64,000 nucleotides of DNA from contig JAJKFH010000921.1 of NCBI GenBank assembly GCA_023333565.1, forward strand, positions 62,001-126,000, written 5' to 3'. The position numbers and the translations under genes were made by a program. Source of the DNA: Puffinus mauretanicus. Its lineage: Eukaryota; Chordata; Aves; Procellariiformes; Procellariidae. Shown here piece after piece: positions 50,764-64,000 of the stretch; within the stretch, counting starts at the first letter, position 1; the number at the start of each line of letters is the position of its first letter. The notes beneath the pieces were generated by a model that saw only the letters and a program-made list of their open reading frames with translations, did not search any database and had not been told where the DNA came from.

Positions 50764-50967
50764 TTTTTTACAATGAGGGTGGTGAAACCCTGGCACAGGT
50801 TGCCCAGAGAGGTGGTAGCTGCCCCGTCCCTGGAACATCCCAGGTCAGGTTGGACGGGGCTCTGAGCAACCTGATCTGGTTGGAGATGTCCCTGCCCACG
50901 GCAGGGGGGTTGGACTGGATGAGCTTTAAAGGTCCCTTCCCACCCAAACCACTCCGTGATTCTATGA
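50764..50967 (+). mobile_element. CR1 LINE 3' end fragment
   Basis: Begins TTACAATGAGGGTGGTGAAA, contains the usual GGTTGCCCAGAGAGG and GGTTGGACTGGATGAGCTTTA segments, and ends GTGATTCTATGA at 50956-50967, the CR1 tail. Severely 5'-truncated. It is downstream of HS3ST3A1 and in the same orientation. Confidence 0.93.
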
Positions 50968-53900
50968 CCTTTGAGCAGACGGACGCCCCTCCCTCACCCC
51001 CATTTGCAGCACTGCACGGGTGCCCCGTGGTCGACAGGCAGCGGCTCTGCCGCGGGCTTGCACAGCACCTTGCCCAGCTCAGCCCCACAAACGGGGCACC
51101 GCAGCCCTGGTGCACAGAAACCACCATGAGCTTTGGTGCAGGGGTGCTGAGCACAAGTATTGCACTTATTCTGCAAAAAATCAGGGTTTTTTTTTCCACT
51201 GATGGCGGTGACATGCTTTGGCACAGGCTTGTAGAACCCAATTCAGAAAGTCAGCTGAATGTGAGACCTACCTATAGCCCGCTGCAGCCGCAGCTTTCAG
51301 CCAAACCCAACCTGTGGGAAGGCTCTTTGCATCCCGCTTCCAGTGGCCACACCAGGAAATTTTCAGAGAAACAGGTTTTTCTTTACCAGTGCAGTCTGGC
51401 AACACAAAAACGCGCCCCATCGCTGTGATTTCTGGAAGGGCAAGGACCGGGCTGCTGCGTCCACGTTGTAGTTGGCGCTGATTTTGTGCCGTGGGGAATT
51501 TAATCAACTCCTAATGAAATGCTGCCACCCAGTAATTTACACAGTTAAAAGGAATATAAACACCAATGTGCCACGGAGATCAGTGCACGAGACTCCTCTA
51601 CGTGGTATTCGGGGTGGTCTCTGGGGTGCGGCACTAAGAAGTGAAATTTCCAGCAACGATTTGGCCATGCCCACCCTGCATCAAGTTATTTTGACTAACA
51701 CTGCTCCTTAGCCTCCTCGGTTCTCCCGCACACACAATGTTAGGACTCCAAATTAGGAAAAAAATAAAATTGCCCATTTTCTTAACCATTAAAAAAATTC
51801 TTGTTCGTATAGAATGGTTTCTGGGTTTTCTCTCCTCCCTCCTCTTTGCTTGGTGATATTGTCATCCTTCTCCCTTTGGTGCTATTCCAGTATGAAACAG
51901 AGTGATTTTAATTTAATTTAAGAATGAAAAAGCACACATTTAATAAAGTTTACGGGTACTGAGAGGCTGTGCTCTCTTTTTGCTGGCGGCAGCAACCTGG
52001 AAAGAGTGGGCAGGTTTATGAAAAAGAGGGGAAAACACAGAATTACCCACTTGTGTCTGATTTTAGTCTCCGAAACCTAACGCACCCCAGGGCAGGTGGG
52101 GGGGCTCTGCCTGCTGCGACCTCCCCAGCAGCATCGTTGGCGTCTTTCTCCAGCCAGCTTCATGTCCCACTCCTTTCTTTAAATTGCAAAAAACCTTGAA
52201 AAGTCAGGTCTTCACGGCTCCCCCCGCCATTCACCCCCTTAGCCGTCGCTGGCCCTGCCACGTCCGCAGCGTTTCGCCACCGAGTTTGAGGAATTCCTGC
52301 TCTCCCCCGACCCGTTGGAGAGGAACGGACCCAACTCACGGTGCGTTGCGTGAAACCCGAGGTGGAAGCAATTCACCACGAAATATATACAGCGGAGCAG
52401 CCCCCGTATATCAGGTTTTCTGTGTGGTCAAGTAAAGTGATATTCTATTTACTTTTTTAGATGTATAAACAGATTAAGTCCCAGGGAAAATATGCTCCCA
52501 AACTTCATAATATTTTATTAAACCGCTGAAGTTTAATATAATCTTTTGGCTTCCACGGAAAAATGTTCCATTTCTTTTCTGAGCACCTTTGATTTTATTT
52601 TCTTTTAATTACTGTTATCCGGAGTTAACAATGCGGGTTTTGCACTCCACCCAGCAAGGACTATCCAGATTAGAAGTGGGGAATTTTGCTGAAATACAGA
52701 AATATCTATGTGGTGGTAAGGAGTCAAGGACGCCTGGGCGGAAAACTCTGGAGAAGCCAATGTGCAGAATGAATTCCCCTCCGCCAGGCAATAATAAGGC
52801 TGCATTCCTCAATTCATAGCATTTATTACCTAAGACATTGGCCAGCCATGGCTTTAGAAAAAAAAATTACACGTCCTTCATCTTACGGCTGTCCACGCCG
52901 CTGCGCCGGGGCTGGAGGCTGCTCAAGCTCGCTCCATCCCGGAGGCAGCGCAGCTCATTGCTCCGCGGGGAAAGCTCTCATTAATTCAGGGCCGACGCTG
53001 CCCTCGGGCTCAGCACCGCACCGTGTGAACGCAGCTCTGGATCCGTTGTCTACCCGGGTGTGAAGTTGCTAGCGAAGGCCAACAGTGTGCTGAGCCTCAA
53101 GCGTACCGCTCAGCTGGAGACCTTCCAAACCTGATGACCAAGAAATGCCCTACGGACAGCCCGGCTCACGGCGAAAGCTGCTGGGAGCCAAGCAGAGCTC
53201 TTCAAGAAAGACTCAGCACCTGCATTTCATAGAATCATAGAATCATAGAATCATTCAGGTTGGAAAAGACCTCCAAGATCATCGAGTCCAACCGTCAATC
53301 CAACACACCATGCCCACTACACCATGTCCCTAAGGGCCTCATCTATAGAATTTCAGCATCGTTAAACAGGAATAATAATGGTAATAATAATCTCATGGTT
53401 CTTAAGACAACTGTGTAATTTATGGAGGCCAAATTCGCTGGTGTGAGTGTTACCCGAGGTCCTCAGTGCAGCGGAGGAACTTCACACACAGCTTATCAGC
53501 CACGAGTACCTGCTCCCCTGCCAAACCGCTTTGCTATTTCCCCTCCTGCAATCGGAACAGTCCTGGTAACGGAGGGTCCTTCTTCTCTGCACCAGCACCT
53601 GGCCTCGGTGAGCTCCTCCAGTAACGCCGGGGCAATGGTGATGTTGTAGACAGGATTAGACCTGCTCGGCCAGAGTTTCTCCAGCTCATTTCTTTTGTTC
53701 TTTCACCAACGGCTGTGATTTAGGGCATGCGAGCAATGTCTAAAGGAAATGACTGACGGGTATTGGCTGGGGAGCACTTACCTTCCCTTGTACAGGGCTT
53801 ATGGAACAGAATCAATAGATTTTCTATACTGCTCACTGCCGGAGACCCCCCATGGCTGGGCACAGAAGCGATGGCAACGGAGTGAGAAAATTCTCCTGAG

Positions 53901-55149
53901 AAGGACAAGTTTAAGAGCACAGAGGAAAGCGGCCGAATGCATCACATCGACAGGGCAAACGCAGTCACGAATCTAATTACCTGCCCCTGCGCACGCCTGC
54001 AGCTGCACGCTGCCTTCTCCGCAGCTCACCGAGGCTTTGCTGGTGCAAAACAGCCTCGGCGGCTTCCCGGGAGCCGCGGCTTCGGGGTGTGCAGAAGGGC
54101 TTGTGCTTTGACCACTGGTTCCCCCCGCGAGCAGGGCAGGATCCAGCAAGGCGCAGGGCTGGGCAGGGCTGGGGGAGGCAGAGGGGAGCATCCCGCCGGG
54201 GCCCTCCAAGCACATTATCAGTTCAGCAGCATCACAGGATTTCCTGGATTGCCAGGAGCCATTTCCTACTTGTTTTTTTTAATCAGCTTTTCTGACCAAA
54301 AGAGCATGTCTGCTAAGCTCAGACAGGGTCTGTTGTCCAAAGAGAAGCCACAGTCCAAGGACCCCAGTTCAGGGGCACATCCTATCCCGCAGACACGTCC
54401 CTAGCTGCCTGCTATGGGAATTATAAAGATATAACCAATGGCATCACTACACCATGATTTAAAAAAAAAAAAACTCACTGTGGTTCCCTGTAACTCAAAA
54501 CCTGTATTAGCCTGAGACCAAACTCCTCCATTGTCCACAATGAGAAGATTCAAAGTTAAATAAAGAAATTGTTTGTATGGCTACCCATGTTGTTGGCAGG
54601 GCTGGGGCTCAGGACACGGCCAGCTCTGCCCGTATAAACTGGATATTGCCCCTGTATGTCTTGGTGAGCAAGAGGTGCCACATGAGCAACCCCTGGTCCG
54701 CAGTTCCCGGCTGGCACAAGCCGTGTCTCCCGGAGCAGGCGCTCATGAAAGAGGCACCTGGAGGGTGCTGCTGGTGTAGTGATGCCCGTATGCATCATCA
54801 CATCTGCCATAGGATCAAACCTGGGCTTCCACCGCCTCAGAAAAGCTTATTAATGGAAGAGCTGACCGGTCTCCAGCCGGAGCCCAGCCCTGGCCGCAGC
54901 ACCCCGCACCCCTGCGTGGCCAGATCCCGGGTGCGGATCCCGCCTCGGTCAAACAGAAGCTGCGGCTCGTTTTCCAGGCAGCGCTGGAACGTCCATCCGA
55001 AGTCGGAGTCTCACGTTTCAACCACCTAAACCCCTCTCAGACACAGCGCGGCCCGGAGCCGGAGAGCTCGCGGGGAGAGCGCAGGGTTCGCGGAGCATCT
55101 CGGACCCTCGGCACCGGCGCTCCGGAGGGAAATGCCGCGGAGGAGCCTG
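50968..55149. other. Downstream intergenic DNA, no gene recognised
   Basis: Apart from the CR1 end at 53228 and a run of A at 54460-54471, nothing is supported. A 254-codon frame at 50664-51428 overlaps the CR1 fragment and is not a gene. Confidence 0.6.
53228..53346 (-). mobile_element. CR1 LINE 3' end fragment with triple tail repeat
   Basis: The left edge carries three tandem copies of ATAGAATC (the reverse complement of the CR1 8-bp tail repeat), then the reverse complement of the CR1 terminal region (TTCAGGTTGGAAAAGACC). It stops after about 120 bp at ATCTATAG. It is a short 5'-truncated insertion, related to the larger copy at 40859 by very similar sequence. Confidence 0.92.
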
Positions 55150-55302
55150 CCCGGGCACAACCGCTGCCCGGGCACAACCGCTGCCCAGGCACAACCGCTG
55201 CCCGGGCACAACCGCTGCCCGGGCACAACCGCTGCCCGGGCACAACCGCTGCCCGGGTACAACCGCTGCCCGGACACAACCGCTGCCCGGACACAACCGC
55301 TG
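55150..55302. repeat. Nine copies of a 17-bp minisatellite
   Basis: Unit CCCGGGCACAACCGCTG, nine head-to-tail copies with only single-base variants in copies 3, 7, 8 and 9. All three minus-strand frames are open through the array because the unit lacks stops in any phase, which yields three overlapping spurious open frames between 55018 and 55385. Confidence 0.98.
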
Positions 55303-58300
55303 CCGGCCGGCCAAGCTGGCCGGGGGAATTCATCCCGGTCTGACATCCCATATTTTAGCAGCTTTACTAAAGAGAAAGTTGTCATATGCTTCTACTTTTC
55401 GAGAAGCTGAGCTGTCCTTTAGATAGCAGCTGCCAGCATAAATATACGTGAGGAACAGGATTTTAGTTCCTGAAATATGTCTAAAAATTGTAAACAATTC
55501 TCACGTCATATGGGGATAAACAGTCAGAATTTCAATATCGTTTATAGCTTTTAAAAAACAACAGTCGTTTGAGTTCAGTCAAGCCAAGCATTTTGGATAG
55601 ATAATTTTTAAACATTTGGTTTCAATTCTCCCAAACCTTCGGCAAAGAAGCCCCATTCATGCTATACTTAGCTTACAATTCCAAACGAAACGTATTATGG
55701 ACTAGAAAACCGGATGTTTCTATTTCGAAAAAGAAATGGTCTCAGATATTGGACCATCTTGGAAGACCCCTTCAGAGAAAGAAAAAACAAAAACACTTGG
55801 TCAAGAAGTTTATCCAGGCTGATCTCCTCCTGCTTAAAGTTTCAGTTTTGTTGAATTAGTTGTTTGCTTTGCTTAACAAACAAGAATACTCTGTCAAAAA
55901 AAAAAAATCCTGACAAGTACCGTTTGTCAGCCTGAGAGCAGAAACTTTCCTCCTTGGCCCAATCCTTCCCCCGACAGCAAGCACTGCAGTTCCGCCCTGG
56001 CACCGGCCCCCGCTCCCCGCGCAGGCGCTTTGCAACTGGGCAGAGTGGAAAACAGAGTTCTTTAATTTCCTCTTTGCATTAGAGTTCATTAGGAAAAATC
56101 CAGAGGCCCCTCATCGAGCAAATGGCTGCATTTGCATGTCTTCTGTGGATGTTTAAATTATATTTTCCTGTAGGGTTTTTTTTTTTCCTTTTCTTGCACC
56201 TTTTTTTCCTTTTCCCTTTCTTTCCTGCACCACTGACACTGGACTCCTCCTCTGCTCACAATTAATTCCTGAAATAATTTTTTTCACTTCTATCACTCTC
56301 AGCTGGATGGCTCACAGGAACATAATTTGCTAGTTCTGGTGTTAGGAAATTATCTATTTAAGCTATTTGTTGGTATTAGAGATTACTCAGTGAAGTCACG
56401 TGGCACTACTCCCATTCCCAGGCTGGATAACACATCTCTCAGGAAGAAAGAAGTTGAAAATAGTTACTAACAAACTTTACTAGGTGCATTTTAGATGCTT
56501 AACGGCCCCTCCTGAAATGCATCAAATCTGAGGCACGTGCTCGTTTCTTGAACCAGTATTTATTGTTAACACTTTGCAATCACCAAATTCTAGTTTGTGA
56601 TTGCATCCGTGAAAATATTTGCAGATCTGGACTTCTTAAAATTTTGTAGTCACCTCTGTAACCACTGAAGACCGGGATAAATAATGCAAAGTAAGACCAG
56701 GAACAGAAACAGCACCAGTAAGAAATGCAAACACCAAATGGTGCGGCATCCAGATAGAGGTTTGCAACTGCTTCCCTCAAATCCACGCGTGAAATCCACG
56801 GCTGTGTTTGCCTGGTGACAGAGGCTCGCTGCTACCGGTGGTTTCATGAGAGTAGAATTCAGAGACCATTACCAGAACTGCAGCCAAGTTTTGCAGGAGC
56901 CCGTCCTTGGCATCACATCCTCGCTCTCTGAATGCACAAAGAAGGGATTCTGCACTTTTCCTCCTGAACGTCCCAAAAGACAACAAAATTGGGCACCCGC
57001 AGTGCTGCAAACCGCCCGGCGGCAGCAAGGGAGCCCTGCGCCAGGCAGCCCTGTCCCCGCCAGACTAAGGAAGGTTCAATCAACACTTCTATCGCCAGAC
57101 CAGCTCCGGACAAGAAAATAAGACTTAAACCCCTTCTCCAAGCTTGTGGCTCCTATTAACACGAACAAGTGGGAACCAAATCATGTTTCGCTGCTCTGTA
57201 GGGGGTAAATATGGCCCAGTTACAGGAGAGGGGCTCTATGGGCTCAGGAAGCCAACCCGTCTATCCTCGACCTCGACCATCTGAACATGCTCCGTATCTC
57301 GAGCCTGCCTTGGCCTGAGGCAAGGCTTGTTTTCCCTTTTGCTTCCCAGCAGCATCCCGCTTCCCCGCCTGAGCGCTGGCTACGGGAAGGTTTCTGCTTG
57401 TCTCCATCCCACCAAGGCCCTCAGCAGCCCGTACACGCACCAGGAAAAACCATCACAAACTGTTGAGACTGCACAGCCCTTCAGCGACGCCGACTGTTCC
57501 CAGACCAGAGCCGTGCTGCTGGGCGAGGGCTCACGGGGAGAGCCCGAGCGCAGATTCCCCCTCCTTGCAAAGCTGTCCGCTGCCTGAGACCATCCGGGGT
57601 GCAGATGGGAAAGCAAATTAATTGGCAGTCTGTGGGGCATCACCGACGAACAGCGAGGGAGGCCAACTCCCCCTTGCCTGGATCCTTTCCTTCTCACAGG
57701 AGTATTTTGGCTCGTCTCCCTTTACGGACTAGCTGCAGTTTTAGACTCTTAGGGGAGGACGCAGGAGAAGGGAGAAGGACGAGCTCCCCGAGCCGGCAGT
57801 CCCTGCCCGTGCTGCCCCTGCCCTTGGCTGAACAGAGAGCCAAGGAGAGCAGCCTGCTACGTCTTCTCCTACAAAGGACCTCAGGGTCTCACAGGCAACA
57901 TATTACTCCAGAATACAGTTGTTGTCCTCTGATCCAGATTTCCTAGACAGACACAGGCGTGCGTTTGTGCGCACGCAGGGGAGTTCATGTGGGAGACTGG
58001 AGCATTTTGAGCTTTGGCAAGCCCTCCATGCACATCAGAGAGTTACTGCTCTGAAATACAGGGGAGGCAACGGAAAAAAAAAGACTCCCAGATGTTGCAC
58101 TTGACTTTCTATCAGGCTCTGCTACCTGTGTGGCCCTGGCAGAGCACCGGGGCTTCTTGGATGCGAGCTCCCGTGCTCCTGCTGGATCCATCCCGAGATA
58201 GGGAGCTGGCTGGTGGTCAGAGAGGAGAAGCCAAGCTGCAGCTATTCCCTCCCTCCACTCCCAACCCGTGGGCTGTGCTCCAGTATCTCTGCTGAGAGAA

Positions 58301-61300
58301 GGAAAGAAGTTTTTTATTAATCAAATGAAATAAAGATTGAAGGGATGAAAGGGAAGGTTCAAGGGAGCTGCAGGTGGGGAGACACCGAGGAACTGGAGTG
58401 CAGCAGCTGTTTCTCTAAGGCTTGCTCTTGCAGAAGCATTATTTGTCCTTCACACCCCTTCTCTGCTCCATCCCCACCTTGGCCTTGGAGCAATGCGGCT
58501 TTTCCACCTCCTCCTTCCTCCCCCCACGCACACCCACAGCGTCTCTGGGCACTGGCAAGCACCAGCCATCACGCTCGGCATATTGCTTGCTCAGAGCTGC
58601 CCGCACACACTGCTCAGTTAAGAAAAGCGAACAGTTCTGTCAGATATGGGTTTTGGGGATTGCCGTGCTCAGCCCTTGGCCACCATCCTTTCCTGTACCA
58701 ACCACCCAAACCCAGAATTAAGCAAATAAACGAGCTTCAGAGCATAAGAATTATTCTCTGCCTTCGTAATCCCAGTTCCAATTTATCGGCATAAAAACTA
58801 ACAGTTTCCTTTGGCTACTCCCCGTTGGAAATTCCTTTTCCAAGTTCACCTTCCTTTCCAGCACCACCACACCCATCTCCAACCAGAAATGACACCAAGA
58901 ACTCCTACAACCATCCATTCACAGAGGGTGTATCTCCATCCTCAGGCTTAGATTTAGGCACTTTGCACCACGGTCAATTGGAAACAGAGACACTCAATCA
59001 TCCTCCTTTTCTTTTTATACTACATCCCACAAGCACTGAAACGCAGCCAAGTTTGGGAGGTATTGGTAGTTTGGTGGACAGCCGATCTTTGTGAAGCGAT
59101 ACGCAAGCCAGCTCAGGAGGATATTGTATTCCAAGGCAACTGAAGCATATTTCTGTTTTCACATCAAATTCTCTGCTACCTTTTGGCAGAAGGCTCTCAC
59201 TACACATAAGGTCTTGTTTGAAGATTCAGGCGCTTGGCACCCTTGTGCTCGGGTTAGGTGCTGCAGAACTCCTTCAAGTCTTCAAGGGTTTGCATTTGTG
59301 CATCACCCACATCAACTCACGTCAAGCACAGCAAGGTCCTGGTCACTTCTGACCCCCTCGCCATGCAGTCAAGCGAGGGGCAAGCGAGTGTCCTGCAGCT
59401 GGTGGGTCCAGCCAGCCCTTTAGCAATCACTGTAGCAGTTTCAAGCTGAAAATTTCAGCCTCCAAAGAGCCAGAGGAGACTGTGGATGGAGCTGGCTGGG
59501 ATTCAGAAGGCAGGGGGAACCTCTCCTCCCAGGGCCCTGCGCTGCATTTCCATGTTGAGCCAGTTGTAATGGGAAATGACAGCTGATGAAAGCTGCTATG
59601 CATGGCCCTCTAAACAGTTCGTTACCCCCATCCTTATCCCAGCCCCTCGATGAGATTCGCTCTGGCTTGAGTCCAAGCCCAGAGACCGAAGTGGCTGGAG
59701 AACCCACCCGAGCTCCACTGGCCGGTGCTGTACTGGGGCGGGGGTTTTCTGGCTGTGCATCACAGCCACCCGCAGAAAACAGCCGCAGGCTGCGTCCTGC
59801 CCCGCTGCAGAGCTGAGACCCAGCCCCAGCCCTCCTTCCCTTTACCTGATACCGTGCTTCAGGTGAGACGCCGATAGTCACCAAGGCCCCATTTGTGCAT
59901 CTCTGTGGGTTTCTTCGGTATTTGAGTATCTCCCAAAATCACTCCAGATGTGTACACATCTGGGGGGACGCACGCGCAGAGCAGGCACAACATTTACCGC
60001 TCCGTTGTTTATCTGTATCCAGCCCCTTTTGTCCCTGCAGGACACACGCTGATTATTTGTTACAGGAGCGCTGCACCACTTCAAACCTTAAGTGCCTTCT
60101 CCAAGCCCAGAGGCTCCTAGATATCCCCCTTTTTCTCGACTTGCCAGTTCTAAAAGACTTTTCGCCATTAGCAAGCAGTGGTTTTCACCACTAACCACTG
60201 GGGTGGCTTCCTGCAGAAGGTATCCAGAATTTAAGTTGGATCTTGCCTGTAAGGTCCTAGGCAGCTCCACACCTTGAGATGTAGGCTGAAAAGCTGGAGG
60301 AGGATTCAGAGAAGACCCATGAGAACGGCTGAAGTCCTGGAAAGCCCTGGAAATCCCGCCATGAGTGAAGGAGCCAAGCAAAATCTATCTGGCTTAACAG
60401 CAACCTTTTCTCAGTCTGCAAGAGAAGAGATCCAAGACCTGCAATGATCTGAGCTTGGACCAGAGCCTTTGGTCACTCATTTAGGTGCTTAAGTTTGATC
60501 ATCTAAGTCTGGACTTAATTGTCCTCTGTTGCAGGTTGGCCAGCTGTACTACAGAACATGAATTAATTCTTCTATTTCTACCTCACATTTCTGAGACTTA
60601 GTAGATGTAAATTATTTTACCCTGCAAAAATGGACCGTGGGGGTACTGAGAACATAATTCCTGCCCATGGGCCCTAAGACTGCAAGACAGGCAGTCAAAT
60701 AAAAGGGTAAATACAGCTTTCTGAACAGAAATCTCAAAAAATCAGGTCTCTCCTCTAAAACTCTGACTGTGGCATCATTTTACAAAGAAGGGATTCCTGC
60801 ACGGGGTAATTAAAGACAGACATTTCAGCAAGGAATAACTTGGTGGATAACGAGACACTGGCAGCAGGCCAGGACCAGCCGCCGGTACCTTTCCTCCCGG
60901 AGCCCCATGATGGTGCCACAGCTTCAACCAGTGGGGATGGACAGAACTCCTTCGTCATAATCTAACCCTTCTGGGCTCATCCATCTGCTGGGACAATCCC
61001 TTCCGTCCTCGCCTTTACACTCATTGAAAATGCCGTCCAGGATTGTACTCACCAGAGCTTTGGAGTTGAGGTCTGGTCCATGCCATGCATCACTAACGAG
61101 GTGCTCTCTGCAGAAGCACTTGTGCTCCATCAACTGTCAAAGCCAAGGGGATGACCTGAGAAGGGTGTATCAAATAAGCATCATTAGCTCCTTAAAGCCA
61201 AGTGCCAAAATTTTATCAGCCACCAACCTGACTCCTTGTCACAGGGGAACACCGATTCACTCCCCAGGTCTCCAGAAACCCAACAAAGCTTCTTTTTGCG

Positions 61301-64000
61301 TCTGGTTGTGGAACAAGACAAATCCAACACTTCTGGGACACAGTGACACTCTGTCTCCCTTTGTGGGGGGAGAGGAAGGACGTCCCAAGCAACCATTACT
61401 ATGTTAGGCCAAATGCTGTCTTACTGTTTTCGTGCCTGCCTGTATCCATCGCCTACCCATCTTCCCTTTAGCTTTTTGAGGCCAAGGACCTACAGCAGCT
61501 GGATGGTAGCCATCCCTTTTTGGTGCTATCACAGTAGAAACCTTCATGCCCAAAGGAGCTCAGTGCTCAGCTGCTCCATAGGAGTGGGATATGGTGCAGC
61601 CGGGATTTTCAGAGGGGCTGGTGGGACCGTGAGCTGTTGACTCTGCAGAGGAAGGACCAGGGGATCTGTGTCTCCCTGGAACGATTTCCGTTTCCACAGC
61701 AGGCTTTCAAAAACATTAGCAGCCACAGCCCACGAAGCAAAATGTCTGTTTGTGAGTAATAAAGCCAGACAGATGCCTCCTGCATGAAAACAGCCAGTGC
61801 CTCTGAGACAAGAGGCTCTAAATAAATAATCAAAAAATCCTAGAGCTGAATGCACAGTTGCTGTTTGCATCATAAATAAATGAGGAGGCTTTTATTTACT
61901 CATTCTGGGGGCAGAGCACGTAACAGGGGAGCTTCTCAGAGCTCATGCGCCAGAGATTGTCATTACTTCAGCACAACCATTTGGTTCCCACCAGCTGCTT
62001 GCTCCTGTGCTGCTCCTGAGGAGACGCACAGCTCACCAGCGAGAAGGGAAAACAAATACAAGGTCTCCATCATCAGAGAGCGCTCAGCTCCCTGCTGACC
62101 TCTCTGGCAAGGTGGGGAGGACACGGAGCCAGCGCCCAGGGACACGGCTCAGCCGCCACAGCCCTGCTAGCCGGGGAGGTGGAGGTTGGAGGCTCCATCA
62201 CACCGGGAAGATCTCTAGATCCACCAAAAGACAGCCATGTTTGTCAACATCAGAGAGATCTCACCTGGTGGTAAACCATCCTCCTCTCACGGCTCCTCAG
62301 GAGCAGTTGTACAAGAAACACGTAGGTCCTTCTCACTACCGAAGCTGGAGGACATCATTTTCCATCAGGAAGCCATTGCACAGTTTGAGGAGAAGGCCAT
62401 GCTCCGAGCAGCACTTTGAGAAGGAGGAGCCCAAAGGAAAATTAGGGTTTTTTGATCAAGAAAAATAGTGCCACAGTGGTGGAGAAAGGCCAGCCACTGG
62501 CCCAAAATTCCATGAAATATTTCAAGAAAAACTCTACCAAAAAATACCAAACTGGAAAATGGCAGTTTTGCAAGATGCTTTCCACAGAAGACGCCTGCTC
62601 AATACCTCCTTTCTCCCCACAGATTTCACTTGGGAAGGGAGTGAACCACCAGCTGTTCTTTCTGTGAGGCCATGAGCAAATCCTCTACCCACCATCACTC
62701 CTCGGGATCAGATCTGCTCATGGACAAGCAACTACAGTGAAACTGCACCAGCCCTGCAAGAGGGGCAGGAGCTCGAGTGCTGACAACCAGCGTTCAGATC
62801 AGACCACAAAGAAGAACAGACGAGAAAAATTCCCATTTCTTTCCCTTAATATCCCCAAACCAGGGAAAACAGTTAGTGCCATTTCCAAGGAGAAAAGCCA
62901 CCTTTTCAGCCACAAAACATATCCCTGGAGATCCAGCAAGCTCAGGTTTGGCTTGGTTTTATTTAGTTATGTATCAAGTTTTATTGATCCGTTTGCTTCA
63001 AGCAAACCAGCAAGCGGTGAAACCTTTTCTGCTCTTTATGTCCTGAAAATTGTGTTTTTTCCTCTTTGGCTTCGGGGATGACAAACGGGCAGAGTTCACG
63101 GAGGCTCAGAGCATGCACACACACCCTGACCCCATCCGTCAGCTGTAACAGCATCTGGAGCCTGCAGCTCTCTTTTGGCTTATTAATAAAACACGAACAG
63201 GTCCAGGGAGGTCCCACCCCTGGACACCACGGTGGCTCCATGCCTTGCTGGTGGCACAAGGAGGCCGACGCGTGGGCAAGAGAAACTGTAGTGTAGAGCC
63301 AGGAACTGAATTCAAGCCTTGCATCTGAAATGCAAGGTGGCCCTTCCCCATAAGTCACTGGCCTGCAACTCCACGTGCATCTTTGGTGACAGAAGGTGGC
63401 CAGTCCTGAGCAGATGCAACATGAGATCGTGGGCCTTTGCAACGCAACATGTGGGAAGCCCAAACCAGACCCTTTAGGAACAATTTCTCTCCAAACAAGA
63501 TTGTTATCTAATCCCATCACTAACTCAGCTGTCTATTCACACAACGATTTTATCAGCCACCTGATAGCCAAAATGCATTTCTATGCTTGAATGGTTCATT
63601 GCAGGATCTGTATTTCTAATATACCTGTGAGAAGACCACGGCTTTGAGCACTGATCCCACTGAGACCATCTCCTCTCCTGCCTCTGCACAGGGGGTACCT
63701 CGGTCCACAGGGTCCCAGTGAGAAAGGCCCATCGCCAGCCTCAGATTTGGTGCTAGGATTTATACCTCCTTCCTCCAGGAACATGAGCTGCTCCAGCGCT
63801 CATCGGGCTGGCACCAAACTGCTAATACTCTTCAAAATGAGGGCTGGTAGAAAAATGTGTCATAAAATTTATTTTGCAAAGGAAAAGTCATTTTTAGGGT
63901 TTTTTTTTTTTAAAGAAAGTTATTTCCTCTTCCCGCACCACCACGACTCAATCCTCCCCCACCCCACTGAAATCACGTCTCATCTTGCAGAGGAAATTTT
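55303..64000. other. Downstream intergenic DNA, no gene recognised
   Basis: Mostly moderate-GC DNA with an AT-rich block at 55380-55870 containing a 66-codon Lys-rich frame (55659-55859) without known similarity, T- and A-runs (56172-56220, 63901-63911), and no recognised repeat family. No exon with both splice sites and a family match was found on either strand. Confidence 0.55.

Noticed and set aside
50664..51428. 254-codon plus-strand frame
   Set aside because: Overlaps the CR1 3' end at 50764-50967 in a region that is non-coding in CR1; remaining part shows no domain.
55018..55385. Three overlapping repeat-protein frames on the minus strand
   Set aside because: All three are phases of the same 17-bp minisatellite.

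Overview
This is a vertebrate genomic window, almost certainly from a bird. It holds one confidently recognised gene on the + strand: a two-exon heparan sulfate glucosamine 3-O-sulfotransferase of the 3-OST-3 group. The N-terminal stem and membrane anchor resemble the 3A1 paralogue rather than 3B1, so the gene is called HS3ST3A1. The avian call rests on several CR1 LINE 3' ends that finish in the tandem ATTCTATG-type tails typical of birds, on low interspersed-repeat density, and on GC-rich, minisatellite-rich DNA like that of small avian chromosomes. No bacterial operon, CRISPR array, tRNA, rRNA or other multi-gene system is visible.

Layout. Positions 1 to about 10,000 are upstream non-coding DNA with a 21-bp satellite-like array (4259-4507), a 20-bp repeat (4841-4908), a perfect 15-bp-arm hairpin (4672-4708) and a decayed palindromic repeat (8666-8718). 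A 32-bp minisatellite (10003-10334) abuts the CpG-island promoter, which carries an inverted CCAAT box, clustered GC boxes and an E-box. Exon 1 coding sequence runs 10802-11373. It is preceded by a short out-of-frame upstream ORF (10767-10811) that overlaps the main start codon. Intron 1 is about 35.1 kb (11374-46474). It holds an ancient CR1-like relic, MIR-like fragments, two CR1 3' ends, a 200-bp polypyrimidine tract, a G-rich minisatellite (36937-37580), several AT-rich blocks that look like conserved non-coding elements, and a six-copy 35-bp tandem array ending about 220 bp before exon 2. Exon 2 (46475-47093) encodes most of the sulfotransferase domain and the stop codon. The rest (47094-64000) is probable 3'UTR followed by intergenic DNA with two CR1 fragments and a nine-copy 17-bp minisatellite.

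The spliced product is 396 residues: a short cytosolic tail, one signal-anchor helix, a low-complexity basic and glycine-rich Golgi stem, and a complete sulfotransferase domain with all the PAPS-binding and catalytic residues I could check. The long open frames elsewhere, including a 553-codon frame antisense to exon 1, are by-products of GC-rich or tandemly repeated sequence and are not called as genes.
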